From Adiantum capillus-veneris (lineage: Eukaryota > Streptophyta > Polypodiopsida > Polypodiales > Pteridaceae), in assembly GCA_014529385.2 (NCBI GenBank), contig CM043942.1, positions 60,742,184 through 60,806,183 of the forward strand: a stretch of 64,000 nt of DNA, written 5' to 3'. The notes below the pieces were generated by a model, which was not told where the DNA came from, did no database searches, and was given only the letters and a program-made list of their open reading frames with translations. Positions 35,700 through 46,185 of the stretch are shown here, piece after piece. Numbering within the stretch: the first letter of the stretch is position 1; each line of letters starts with the position of its first letter. The position numbers and the translations under genes are program-made.

Positions 35700-36022
35700 T
35701 GCATCCTCCCGAGCTTAGTCGTCAGCAGCTCCAGCACACGCCTGCTCACTTTCTCTGATTTCTGTCAACTTTGGCATTCTAGGATAGCTCATAGAGCATC
35801 AATCTGCTCATATTTTTTATTCGGGCTCATTTCGGCCTCCGTTTCCACTACAGGAAATATTGCGCAAGCTATTTCCTCATTTTGTGCAGAATTTTTGTTA
35901 GTATCGTTTTCTGCATAACAGGTCTCTTACAGTCTTCTACGGTTTGTGCTATATAGCATGTGTTATTCCCACTTTGTTTCTCCTCTTTTCGCGCAGTTTT
36001 CACATCAAGGGCAGCATTTACA

Positions 36023-39000
36023 TGGTTGACAACAACACAGATGTGTTCAAGATTTTTGTTCCTGAGGATAGATGGGTACAATTACCCTATGTGGGCTTAT
36101 ATGATGCAACATGTCCTTGTGTCAAAGGGTGTCTGAAATATTGTGCAAGGCATTGATGTACGTCCTAGTTCTGAGGATGTAGACGATGTTGAGGATGTTA
36201 CAGTTTTGGTGGCAGGATTGCTGAGCAAGCTCGTTGGGATGTAAAAGATGTGAAGGCTCAAGCATTGATTGCGTTGTCTGTGAAGCGCACTATTACCCCT
36301 CACATTCATTCAGCGAAATCTGCAAAACAGTCTTGGGATATTCTGGCTGGTCTTTATGCAAGTCGCAATGAGGCAGAAATTGCTTTGCTGCGTAAAGAGC
36401 TGGAGTCAAAGATTATGCATGAGGAAGATAATATGGACACTTTCCTTGCTGATGTCGAGGATATCAATGAGCAACTTATTTATGCAGGCGAAGTCATTTC
36501 TGACACTTCCCTTGTGCAAACTGTTCTTGATGCTTTTCCATATTCTTACCAAAATTTTGCTAGTCCTTCAAGACTTATGACCCAAGGAAATCCAGAAGTT
36601 GTCAAGCTTAATGCATTATACACATTGCTATTGCAAGAGTCGCTTTCCAGAAAAAACAGGTTTAGACAGCGAGCAGTCAAACATGCCTTTATTGTTGCTC
36701 ACAGAAAAGGCGGTAACAACAAATGTAGCCACTTCTCATGGTTCTTCTGCGACTCATAAATCACTTGTTTTTAATGCTTCTGTTGGCAGTAATTTGTCTG
36801 GGAATTCTAGTGAAAAGGGCAAAAAAAAGATGCGTTGCCGACTGTAAAGCTAATGATCACTTGATCAAGCAATGTTCTAAGGTGAAGCCGAAAAAGGCTA
36901 AGAAGAAAGAGGTTGCTCCATTACAAATGTTGGTTCCATTACAAATGCATCCATTGTTAAGTCTTTTGCAAAAGGAGATTGTGATGCTGATGTTGATGCA
37001 GAATGGGCTTTCAGTGCAAAGTGCACTTATGATCCTACTGTCCATGATGCATGCATGTCAGTTGCTGCAGATTCACATGTGTGGTATTTTGATAGTGGTG
37101 CTACAAAGCACATTACCTTGCATCGTGATTTGTTTACCTCTCTTGGCTCTGTTCGTCATGGGAATTTAGTCACTTATGCCAACAATGCCTCTTATCCGGT
37201 TCAACAAGTTGGAAAGATTGTGCTTACTGTTGCAAATGGCAGTTCTTTCACACTTGTTGATGCATTGTATGTACCTGGGATCAAGAACAATCTTTTGTCT
37301 ATATCTGCACTTGCTACACTTGGTCTTGGAGTCAAATTTGTGGATGACAAATGTATAGTACATGATCTCAGTTTTGGTGATGAAATTGTTGCATTTGGCA
37401 TTTTATGCCGTGGGCTGTATAAGATCACTTTGTATGTGGATAGAAATTTGCAAATACAATTGTGGATTCTAAGGCTATTCCAGATGCAAAACTTTGGCCT
37501 GTTAAACATGTTTTTGAAGACTGTCTTTTGGATAAGATGCAACGTTCGAAGTTTCTAAAGGAAGGTTCAATTAGGGCCACATGCATGTTGCAACTTGTGC
37601 ATAGTGATGTTTGTGGGCCCATGCAAACTCCATCCTTGGGAAATTACATTTACTTCGTGACTTTCATTGATGATTACTCCAGGCATGCATGGGTGTATGC
37701 GCTTCAAGCGAAGTCCGAAGTGTTTATGTGCTTCAAACAATTTCTGGCTATGGCTGTAAATGTTTCGAAATGTACTATGGACACCCTTCGTTCCTATCGA
37801 GGAGCAAAGTATATGTCTCATGAACTTAATGCATTTCTGGCTAGTTGTGAAATAAAGCACCAATGTATAGTTCGGTATACACCTTAGCAAAATGGTGCTG
37901 CTAAGAGAAAAAATAGCTCTTAGGAAATGGCATGATGTATGGTCAAAAGTCAAGCTTTGCCGCATTCGTTTTGGCTTGAGTCCATCATGTGTGCCACTTA
38001 TGTACTTAACAGGTGTCCTATGAAAGTTTTGCAGTCTATGACTCCTTATGAAGCATGGCATGATAGAAAGCCTTTTACATGATAGAAAGCCTTTTACTGA
38101 GCACATGCGTGTTTTTGGTTGTTTAAAATATGCTTTGGTGTCACAAACGCAGCGCAGAAAATTGGATGATAAGGCTGTCAAATGTATTTTTGTTGGTTAT
38201 AGTGCTGAAAGCAAAGGTTACAAGTTGTATCATCTGCAAACAAACCATATCTTGGTTTCACGGGATGATGTGTTTGAAGAAGATTGCATTCAGCCCTTCC
38301 CGTCATGTACTAGAGATAGTAATGAAGGCTCACAAAACATTTATGACACTTTGTTGCCTCCTTTCAGTGGTGGAAGTTCAAATGTAAATTCCAATGAGGC
38401 AAATATACAACCTATGGGGGTTTCTGAAAATGTTACAGATCAGCCTATTACTGATGCATATGTACATGATGTACTTGATGAGGAAAGGGCTGAGAATGAG
38501 CAGACTAGAGGTATGCCTAAATGACTGGTGCATACTTTGCATGACAGTAAATTGGATACACCTTTGTCTAGTCGTACTCGTTCAGGTTCTCGCCATGCAT
38601 CTTATGCATTAGATTGTTATGCTTTGGCTATGTCTAGTTTATGTGAGGTTAAGGAATCTCTATCTTTTGATGAAGTAAAGAATCCAAAAAATTTGGATGG
38701 CTGCCATATAATCAGAATATGATACACTTATAGAAAATGGCACATGGACTTCATGTGATTTGCCTCCTCGCAAAAAATCCATTGCTACGAAGTGGGTTTA
38801 CAAGTTGAAACGCAAGTCGGATGGTGAGATTCATCGCTATAAGGCTCGACTTGTTGCAAAGGGTCATGCACAGCAAGATTAGGAAGAGACTTTTGCTCCT
38901 ACTTGTCGTATGACTACTGTGAGTTTTCTATGTGTATTGGCAAGTCATTTTGGTTGGAATGTACATCAGCCAGACATTGTTATGCTTTCTTGAATGGCGA

Positions 39001-39804
39001 CATATTTAAGGATGTTTATGTAACGCAGCCTCGCGGTTTTATCAAGAAAGGACAAGAGGATAAAGTGTGCAAATGTAAGAAAGCTTTGTATGGGTTGAAG
39101 CAATCTCCTCGTGCTTAATATCAAAAAGGCGATACTCATTTGGTCAAACGAGGCTTCCGTAGCAGTTCAACAGAAAGCAGATTGTATGTAAAACGTGAGG
39201 GTGATGTACTTCTCATTGTGGTTCTCTATGTGGATGATTTGCTAGTCATTGGACCAAATGAGAGACATATTGCTGAATTTAAGGCTGATTTGAATGCTAC
39301 TTTCAAGATGAAAGATTTGGGATTGTTGTATCATTACTTGGGTATATAGTTTAAGAAGTGTGATGGTGGTATTGTCTTGTGTCAGATAAGTTACATAGAG
39401 ACAATGCTATGTAAGTTTGGACTTCAGGATTCCAAACCTATTGCCACTCCCATGGAAACACGTTTGATATTGAGTCTTCATGATGCTAGTGATCCTGCCG
39501 ATGTCACTCTTTACCAAATTGTTGTTGAATGCCTCATTTATGTATGCAACATGAAGCCAGATATTCATATGCAGTCTCGCAGGTCAGCAGATTCATGACT
39601 TTACATCTGGGCTTGTTTTATCCCAAGGGGGAATCATTGCCCCCCGATTTGCATGCTTTTTTGGACTCACATTGGGTTGGTTGTTTTGACAGGCAAGTGT
39701 CCGAGAAGTGGTTTTTGTTTCATGCTCAGCAATTTATGTACTCATGGTTGAGCAAGAAGCAACCTAATATGGCCACTTCCAGTTGTGAGACTGAGTACAG
39801 GGCA
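36023..39804 (+). pseudogene. Copia gag-pol, first part (gag to RNase H)
   Basis: Gag starts MVDNNTDVFKIFVPEDRW at 36023, shifts frame near 36140, and continues to about 36710 (ISDTSLVQTVLDAFPYSYQN). A CKANDHLIKQC zinc knuckle lies near 36845. Protease has WYFDSGATKH at about 37080, followed by LYVPGIKNNLLS. Integrase has HSDVCGPM and FIDDYSRHAW (37600-37700), but the second catalytic Asp is replaced (LRSYRGAKY, about 37790) and the region of the final Glu reads KRKNS after a TAG. RT has [30 protein letters not shown] and the catalytic YVDDLLVIG near 39225. RNase H begins at SWLSKKQPNMATSSCETEYR and is cut at 39809 by the chromovirus. Stops and shifts are frequent. The pieces 5' and 3' of the insertion belong to one gene. 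Confidence 0.88.
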
Positions 39805-39809
39805 GTCTT
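39805..39809. repeat. Left target duplication of the chromovirus (GTCTT)
   Basis: GTCTT directly precedes the 5' LTR and recurs at 47663-47667 directly after the 3' LTR. It lies within the copia RNase H frame. Confidence 0.95.
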
Positions 39810-41286
39810 TGTCACCAGCGTGTGACTACTATCTATCCTTTTTGTTGATTTCTTTCTTATTATCTATTTACTTTCACTTTTTGGAAACACCCCTCGGGAA
39901 ATCTAACTGCCCTGCATTGCATAGCTAGTGTGGAACTGTACAGAGGGAGTCCAGGCCTGAGGGCAAGAGAGCACTAAGGTTGGACAAGGACTATGGTTAG
40001 CCAAGTGGGGTCATTGACTAGCCAAAGTGGAATCCTTTGCTACAGAGGCTACATTTCAGTTCTGGATGTGGCCGCAGTGTACAAAGAGGGTCGGATGACC
40101 TAGAAAGATACAATGGCAGCATCTCCTAAAATTTAGGGAACTGCTATTTTGGGACCTGAAAATGTCTTCGCGTCATTACGTGCAGTTTGACATGGGGATC
40201 ATTTTGTTACTCTGTGGCCAAGTCAACAGAGGCTGCAGGTGAGATATTTTTAGACCCGAGGGTCTAAAGCGGGAAAATGCACAAATGAGTGACACTTGGC
40301 ACTTTGAGGCCAGTTTACTACTTATAGAGAAGGCAAAAACGTGATTTATAGTTGGGAGGCTCATTTTGCAAGTCTCTGTCACAGGTTAAGAGCTATGGAG
40401 TGCTTGCTTTCCCTCTTATGCACAGTGCGGTGCCAGGAGTGATGCCCTGCACGCTACGCACTGCCCTCTCTCTCCCCTTTGGCAGTATGTTATGCCCCTC
40501 TAGTGGGCTTTTCATTTGACCAATGTACAGTTGTGTGGGTTCATGCGCGATTGCCGAGGCAAGAGCCTCTTGCACAGGTACTGGATTAGCTAGCGGCTAA
40601 TCCCCCCGCAGGTACAGGTGAATTCGGAGAGGTTTCACGCCAGAAATCTCGTCCGATTCAAAGGGCAAGTAGCCCTACAGGTGCGGGAGCTCGAGGACTT
40701 GCTAGGGATGCGACCGGCACGCGGAACGGAGCCCGAAACAGTGAATTACAGCCTGCTGTGTATTTTTGCAGGTTTAGGGTTTTGGCCCTAAACGGACCCT
40801 AATACCCCCAGGAGGTTCGGGGACGCAAGGGGACCGCTGTACAGGTGATCTGGCGCATTTTCAGGGCTGAAAACAGAGAATTCAGCGTGCTGCAGATTCT
40901 CGCCAGGTTTTGCAAAGTGCCCGTATGCGTCGGGAAAGTCAGTCAATGCGTGGGAATACTGACCGTGAAGGGTTCTAGTACAGTTATGCTGCCGAAATCG
41001 GGCTGGAACAGTGGAAATTCAGCCGAGTTTGTGCGGGGCAGCTTGTAGGAACCACAGCGTTTATTCCCTCTTTTGAACAATAAAGAAATACCGAAAGGGG
41101 CGCCTAAGTTAGGGGCCAATCTGGTGTCTGTCCACTCATACAGGTGCAATCTAGCAGCCTGTATCCCTCTCCCCTTTGTTGTGTCTTGAAAGTACAGGTA
41201 AAATAGACGACTAATAATGGGTGAAAGCTAAATCAAGGTTTAAAGTAAAGTCTACCGCCCTTTTCGGATTGAACAGGCCGGTTTCA
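39810..41286 (+). repeat. Chromovirus 5' LTR (1477 bp)
   Basis: Starts TGTCACCAGCGTGTGAC and ends AACAGGCCGGTTTCA. All segments compared are identical to 46186-47662 (offset 6376). An AATAAA at 41079-41084 overlaps the conserved block AAAGAAATACCGAAAGGGGC. Short frames inside the LTR occur identically in both copies and are not genes. Confidence 0.97.
41079..41123 (+). promoter_or_regulatory. Conserved LTR core block with AATAAA
   Basis: AATAAAGAAATACCGAAAGG is followed by GGCGCCTAAGTTAGGGGCC. Related blocks occur in other LTR fragments of this window, where AATAAA is replaced by TATAAA. The position, about 200 bases before the LTR end, suits an R/U5 region. Confidence 0.55.
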
Positions 41287-41304
41287 TGGTTCCATCGACG
41301 GGAT
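41287..41304 (+). promoter_or_regulatory. Chromovirus primer-binding site, not tRNA-Met
   Basis: TGGTTCCATCGACGGGAT starts right after the LTR. TGG pairs with a tRNA CCA end and the rest fits an acceptor/T-arm layout, but it is not the usual initiator-Met sequence. A tRNA-Glu-like primer is possible; I cannot name it with certainty. Confidence 0.6.
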
Positions 41305-41394
41305 TAAATCACTTTTTTCCATAGAAGTGAGCCTTGGTCAGTTTTGGACTTGAAGACACAGGGGATCATAGACGAGACACAGGGAATTGTAATT

Positions 41395-44300
41395 ATGGCT
41401 GACAGACCAGATGATGTGACTGAAGAGGTTTCCTCTTCACAGGGTCAACAGACACATGAAGTGGGTGAGTCCTCAAGACCACCACAGACTGATGATGATA
41501 TATTCAGGACCCAGTTGGCTACTGCTGTGGCTATGTTCACACAAGTAATGCAGAACCCAAGGTTTTTAGCCTTTCTGCAACCTCCTGTTCCGTCTCAGCA
41601 AGTTGGGTCACTGGATCATATTCAAAAGCCTGTTAAGGCTAGAGCACAGGTGATTCATACCGCACAGTCAATGGAAACACCTGTACACTTGACGGAGAAC
41701 ATGCAGTCTCCACAACGTATGCCTAAGGTGCAAGAACAGGTGGCTGAGATGCCAGTTTTTCAAGCTGTACCAATTCAGCCCGCCACCTTTCAGCAGCCTA
41801 TAGCTGGTTCTAATGGGCAGGGAAGCAACTTACAGGCTATGCAACAGGTCTTCCCACCACCTTCAGTACACCCTGGCTATTTTGGAGGTGGATCGGTATT
41901 TCAGAGCATGGCTGGTCATGCACCTGGAAATCAGTTTTATACGCCAGGAACAGTGTTTGCGGGTGCTCAAACGATGATGCCTAACCCCATGTACAGTGTC
42001 ATGGGTATGCAACCAGGGTTTCAAAGCACTCAGGGACAATTTGGGATGCCACAAGCAAATTTTGGTATGGCTGGAATTACAAATCAGCAGCCAAATATGG
42101 CATTTCCAGGTCAAGTTAATAGCGGCCAAGGAACACAGATGAACCCTAATAGTGTTCCTATGTTTCAGTCACTTCCATATGACAATTTAACGCCGCTGGA
42201 GAGGCCAACTCCGTACAAAGAAGGTGGCAAAGGTGTGACATTCACGACCTTTACAGGGTTTGATGACAGGAAGAAGGCTCTTTCATTCCTCCAGCAGTTT
42301 GACAAGGCCTATGCAGGGGGAAACTTTACAGAGGCTTCAAAGGTCCGCAAGGCAGCCACTTTCTTGACAGGGAATGCGGGACAATGGTGGACAACTTTAT
42401 TGCTTCAAGGGCAAGCTCCGTCCACATGGATTTACTTCAAGCAGATTTTTGCAGCAGCATGGTTATCTGATGATTTCGAAGCAGATGTCATGACAGAATG
42501 GCACCAGCTTAATGCTGCCACTTGCAGAAATCTGGATGATTACAATCGGAAGTTTTGGAAAGCTCTACTTCCAGTAACTTCCTATAGGTTTGTGCCATTG
42601 ACAGAACAGATTGAAAAATACTGTTGTGGCCTACCCAAAGGATTGAGAAAATACTGCACAAAGACCAAAGTCACTACTTTGACGCAGCTCATCGAGGTAG
42701 CAAACACTGGCAATGGTTTGCTCAAGGGAGAAGATTGTGATGAATCAAATTTATCTGTGCTTGATAAAGAAAGGTCAATGTTTTTACAACAATATAGTGA
42801 TTGCTTTTCCGATTCATTACCGTCTCAATTACCGCCAGAGAGACCCGAGGACCATGCGATAGATTTGGTGCCAGGCTGTAGCCCACCAAATAAGCCTCCG
42901 TACAGGGTTAGTGCGGCTCAGCAGAAAGAGATAATGGGCCAAGTACAGGAGCTTATAGAAAAAGGGCTGATTCAGCCCAGTTCATCTCCATTTTGTTCTC
43001 CAGTGTTGTTGGTGCAGAAAAAGGATGGCTCATGGCGTATGTGCATCGACTACCGTGCACTGAACAAGAATACCATCAAGAATAGGTTTCCTATACCTAG
43101 AATTGATGATATTATGGACAAATTAGAAGGAGCAGCTATGTTTAGCAGGATAGATCTAAAGAGTGGGTATCATCAGATCCGCATTAGATCAGAGGATGTG
43201 CACAAGACTGCTTTTAGAACGACGTTTGGCCTTTACGAATTTTTAGTGATGCCCTTTGGTCTCACAAATGCTCCTGCTACGTTCAATAGGATGATGGACA
43301 GAATTTTCCGTCCACACCAGCAGTTTGTTGGTACATTCTTTGATGACATGATAGTCTACTCAAAGAATGAAGAGGAGCATAGGCATCACTTGGCCATTGT
43401 GTTCAAAGAGCTACGCAGTCATAGGTTGCTCATCAATGCAAAGAAAAGTGAGTTTTTTCTGAAAGAGATTCACTTTCTGGGACACATTGTCTCAAAGGAT
43501 GGTGTCAGAATGGATCCTGCAAAAGTTGAAGCGATCAAGTCATGGCCAAATTTGAAGACGGTGCATGATGTCCGAAGCTTTTTGGGACTATGCTCCTATT
43601 ACAGAAGGTTTATCCGAAATTTCGCTGAGATTGCTTCACCTTTACATGCTCTTCAAAAGAAGGCAGTCACCTTTAGATGGACACAAAAAGAGATTTCAGC
43701 TTTTAATCTCTTAAAGGAAAAGATGACTTCAGATCCAGTCATTGTGTTGCCAGATCTTAGGAAGTCATTTGTGGTCCAATGTGATGCCTGCGGTAGTAGC
43801 ATTGGTGCTGTGCTAATGCAAGATGGCAGGGTAGTAGCCTATGAGAGCAGAATTTTGCAAGGGCCAGAGATGACCATGCAGGTCTATGAGAAAGAGTTAC
43901 TGGCTGTGATTCATGCGCTCTTAAGTTGGAAACACTACCTGCTAGGTGCAGACTTTGTTGTCCAAACGGACCATCAGACCTTGCGATACTTCTTGACACA
44001 GACAAAGTTATCTGAGAAGCATATGCGATGGGCAAATATCTTGTCCATGTTCCATTTTCAGATTGTGCATGTGGAAGGCAAGAAGAATGTTGTGGCTGAT
44101 GCCTTGTCAAGGAAGCCACAAATTTCAGCTGTGTCGATTCCTTATCATCATGAACTTGATGATATGAGAGAACAGTATGCAAATGATGAAGATTTTGCAA
44201 GGGTCTTCGAGCAACTAATGGATGGACAACGTCATGAACACTATCTTCTTAAAGACGGGTTCATGATGATGCATGGCAGATTGTGTGTCACAAAGCCATT

Positions 44301-45612
44301 GCGACGCAAAGTTATGGAAGAGAGTCATGTCCCACCGTATGCAGGGCATCGTGGTATCGATGCTACAGTTAAAGCGGTAGAGACATTCTTCTATTGGCCT
44401 ACATTGAGAAGGGATGTGGATGCCTTTGTGCGAGAATGCCTAATATGCCAAAAGGTCAAGTTTGACAGGCAAAAGGCACCAGGGTTATTGCAACCACTAC
44501 CTATTCCAGATAAACCATGGGAAAGTATTGCTATGGATTTTATCTTTGATCTTCCAAGAACGCAGACAGGAAATGATGGTATTTGGACCATTATTTGCAG
44601 ATTCAGCAAACAGGCTCATTTTATTCCTGTCAGGAAGAAGATAAAGCCAGATCAGATGGCACGCTTGTTTATGAGCAATATTTTCAAGTATCATGGCATG
44701 CCACAGTCGATTATTAGCGACCGTGATCCACGCATGACTAGTTTGTTCTGGAAAGGCTTGTTTGAGAATATGGGTACCACGCTCAAATTCTCTTCGTCAT
44801 TTCATCCTCAAACAGATGGACAGTCAGAAGAGGCAAATTCTACTGTCCTAGATCTGCTGAAGTGCTATGTGTCAGAGCATAAAGGAAAGTGGGAGCAGTA
44901 TTTGCCATTGGTGGAGTATGCATACAATAATACAGTGCATTCATCAACTGGCAAGGCACCTTTTGAGATAGTTGAAGGTGGCAAGAAAGTTCCTCCCATA
45001 CTGCATACAAAGGACAAGATATTTGAAGCAGATAAGTATGTTCAAGACATGGATGAAATGTACAAGAAGGTCAAAGTGGCCTTAGAAAGGACTCAGGCAA
45101 AGCAAAAGAAAGCAGCTGATCGTCACCGTCGTGAAGTGGTATATTCACTTGGTGATTGGGTGCTTCTACGGTTTGAAAAGGCAAGGTTAAAGAAGATGAA
45201 GGGCAAGGAAAGACTGTTTCCAAAGCTCAGCATGCGTTACTATGGGCCTTTTCAAGTGTGTGACATAATCAGTGATGTTGCATATAGGCTGAAATTGCCT
45301 GACAGTTGGAAGATTCACAATGCGTTTCATGTGAGTCTTCTCAGACCCTATGTGGGTGATGTGCCAGAAGCTATTCCAGCTGAAGATCAGCCGGAAGTCG
45401 AGGAACTTGACGAGATCTTGGTCCCTGAACAGATTTTGGCACACAAAGAAAGGAAAGTGAAAGGCAAGGTTGCCAGGCGTTACTTGGTAAAGTTCAGAAA
45501 CTATCCACCAATAGATGCTAAGTGGATGGAAGAAGGTGAACTTGCAGAGTCACCAACTGTGTTATCACTTTACCTGGAAGCCTTCGATTTGCAACCTACC
45601 TTGACCCCTTGA
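41395..45612 (+). CDS. Chromovirus Gag-Pol polyprotein without zinc knuckle or protease
   Basis: One open frame of 1405 residues from the first ATG (MADRPDDVTEE). The same frame is open upstream to 41344 but has no ATG there. Order: Gln/Met/Pro-rich N-terminus (1-280); Gag core (about 283-445; FTGFDDRKKALSFLQQFD, GNAGQWWTTLL); a short linker with FLQQYSDCFSDSLP; RT (about 500-665; MPFGLTNAPATFNR, catalytic FFDD 648-651); RNase H (Asp797 in CDACGSS, YEKELLAVIHAL, TDHQTLRYF); integrase with His978, His985, Cys1015, Cys1018, and Asp1048, Asp1109, Glu1145 (35 residues between the last two); GPF/Y motif YYGPFQV near 1283; chromodomain about 1336-1400 (ILAHKERKVKGKVARRYLVK, NYPPIDAKWME). No CCHC motif or DSG/DTG lies between Gag and RT, where about 200-250 residues are normal. 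Everything else looks active, so it may need protease in trans or be an in-frame deletion derivative. Confidence 0.95.
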   Translation: MADRPDDVTEEVSSSQGQQTHEVGESSRPPQTDDDIFRTQLATAVAMFTQVMQNPRFLAFLQPPVPSQQVGSLDHIQKPVKARAQVIHTAQSMETPVHLTENMQSPQRMPKVQEQVAEMPVFQAVPIQPATFQQPIAGSNGQGSNLQAMQQVFPPPSVHPGYFGGGSVFQSMAGHAPGNQFYTPGTVFAGAQTMMPNPMYSVMGMQPGFQSTQGQFGMPQANFGMAGITNQQPNMAFPGQVNSGQGTQMNPNSVPMFQSLPYDNLTPLERPTPYKEGGKGVTFTTFTGFDDRKKALSFLQQFDKAYAGGNFTEASKVRKAATFLTGNAGQWWTTLLLQGQAPSTWIYFKQIFAAAWLSDDFEADVMTEWHQLNAATCRNLDDYNRKFWKALLPVTSYRFVPLTEQIEKYCCGLPKGLRKYCTKTKVTTLTQLIEVANTGNGLLKGEDCDESNLSVLDKERSMFLQQYSDCFSDSLPSQLPPERPEDHAIDLVPGCSPPNKPPYRVSAAQQKEIMGQVQELIEKGLIQPSSSPFCSPVLLVQKKDGSWRMCIDYRALNKNTIKNRFPIPRIDDIMDKLEGAAMFSRIDLKSGYHQIRIRSEDVHKTAFRTTFGLYEFLVMPFGLTNAPATFNRMMDRIFRPHQQFVGTFFDDMIVYSKNEEEHRHHLAIVFKELRSHRLLINAKKSEFFLKEIHFLGHIVSKDGVRMDPAKVEAIKSWPNLKTVHDVRSFLGLCSYYRRFIRNFAEIASPLHALQKKAVTFRWTQKEISAFNLLKEKMTSDPVIVLPDLRKSFVVQCDACGSSIGAVLMQDGRVVAYESRILQGPEMTMQVYEKELLAVIHALLSWKHYLLGADFVVQTDHQTLRYFLTQTKLSEKHMRWANILSMFHFQIVHVEGKKNVVADALSRKPQISAVSIPYHHELDDMREQYANDEDFARVFEQLMDGQRHEHYLLKDGFMMMHGRLCVTKPLRRKVMEESHVPPYAGHRGIDATVKAVETFFYWPTLRRDVDAFVRECLICQKVKFDRQKAPGLLQPLPIPDKPWESIAMDFIFDLPRTQTGNDGIWTIICRFSKQAHFIPVRKKIKPDQMARLFMSNIFKYHGMPQSIISDRDPRMTSLFWKGLFENMGTTLKFSSSFHPQTDGQSEEANSTVLDLLKCYVSEHKGKWEQYLPLVEYAYNNTVHSSTGKAPFEIVEGGKKVPPILHTKDKIFEADKYVQDMDEMYKKVKVALERTQAKQKKAADRHRREVVYSLGDWVLLRFEKARLKKMKGKERLFPKLSMRYYGPFQVCDIISDVAYRLKLPDSWKIHNAFHVSLLRPYVGDVPEAIPAEDQPEVEELDEILVPEQILAHKERKVKGKVARRYLVKFRNYPPIDAKWMEEGELAESPTVLSLYLEAFDLQPTLTP

Positions 45613-46173
45613 GTTTCAAAGCTACATGGATTGTCAGTGTGACAATGGCTTCTGAAACAAATGATGTACATGGTATTTAAAGTGAGCTCAAATGAAATAC
45701 CTGTTACATGAATGTTAGAGCTGTACAGATTGTCAGTTTGGCAATTGCTCTTATGGAATGTCCAAAAGTTTGGTTAGTGCTATAGAAGTGAGTATTTCTT
45801 GTCAGTCTGTCAAGGATACAGTGATTGCTTCTATTAAAGAGTACATGTGTAACTGCATTCTTAAACTGTCGGTTTGGGTATGCTCGAAAGTGTTACGAGA
45901 TCCAACGTGTACTATAAGACAGTGGCAAAATGTGCAGCTACCATTTTGTCATTGGAAAGTTAGTGACTCAAAGCAATGGCAGAGTGCGAAGCTACCACTA
46001 TGTCATTGGGACAGGGTTCACACGCAGGCAATACATGAGTCGACGAGGTGTTGAATACACCAGGGTTGACAATGAGCATGTATGTGTCATACATGTGTCG
46101 ACAGGTGTTGAATACATCAGTGTTGACAGTAAGCATGTACGACATAGATGCAAACGAGGACGTTTGAGATTTC
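45613..46173 (+). other. Chromovirus 3' non-coding region with paired repeats
   Basis: No gene. Three pairs of imperfect direct repeats: ATTGTCAGTGTGACAATGGC/ATTGTCAGTTTGGCAATTGC (about 45630 and 45728), GCTACCATTTTGTCATTGG/GCTACCACTATGTCATTGG (45937 and 45990), and TGTTGAATACA(C/T)CAG(G/T)GTTGACA (46050 and 46105). Confidence 0.75.
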
Positions 46174-46185
46174 AAGAGGGGGGTA
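46174..46185 (+). promoter_or_regulatory. Polypurine tract
   Basis: AAGAGGGGGGTA directly precedes the 3' LTR; this is the usual plus-strand primer site. Confidence 0.9.

Noticed and set aside
36250-36759. Treating copia gag as an intact gene
   Set aside because: The frame lacks its start (frame shift near 36140) and the element has many stops further on.
40176-41149. Several short frames inside the chromovirus LTR, repeated exactly at 46552-47525
   Set aside because: They are present only because the LTR is duplicated; no domain, and no reason for translation.
41344-41394. Start of the chromovirus polyprotein at 41344
   Set aside because: The codon there is TTG. The first ATG in frame is 41395, the expected start in a eukaryote.
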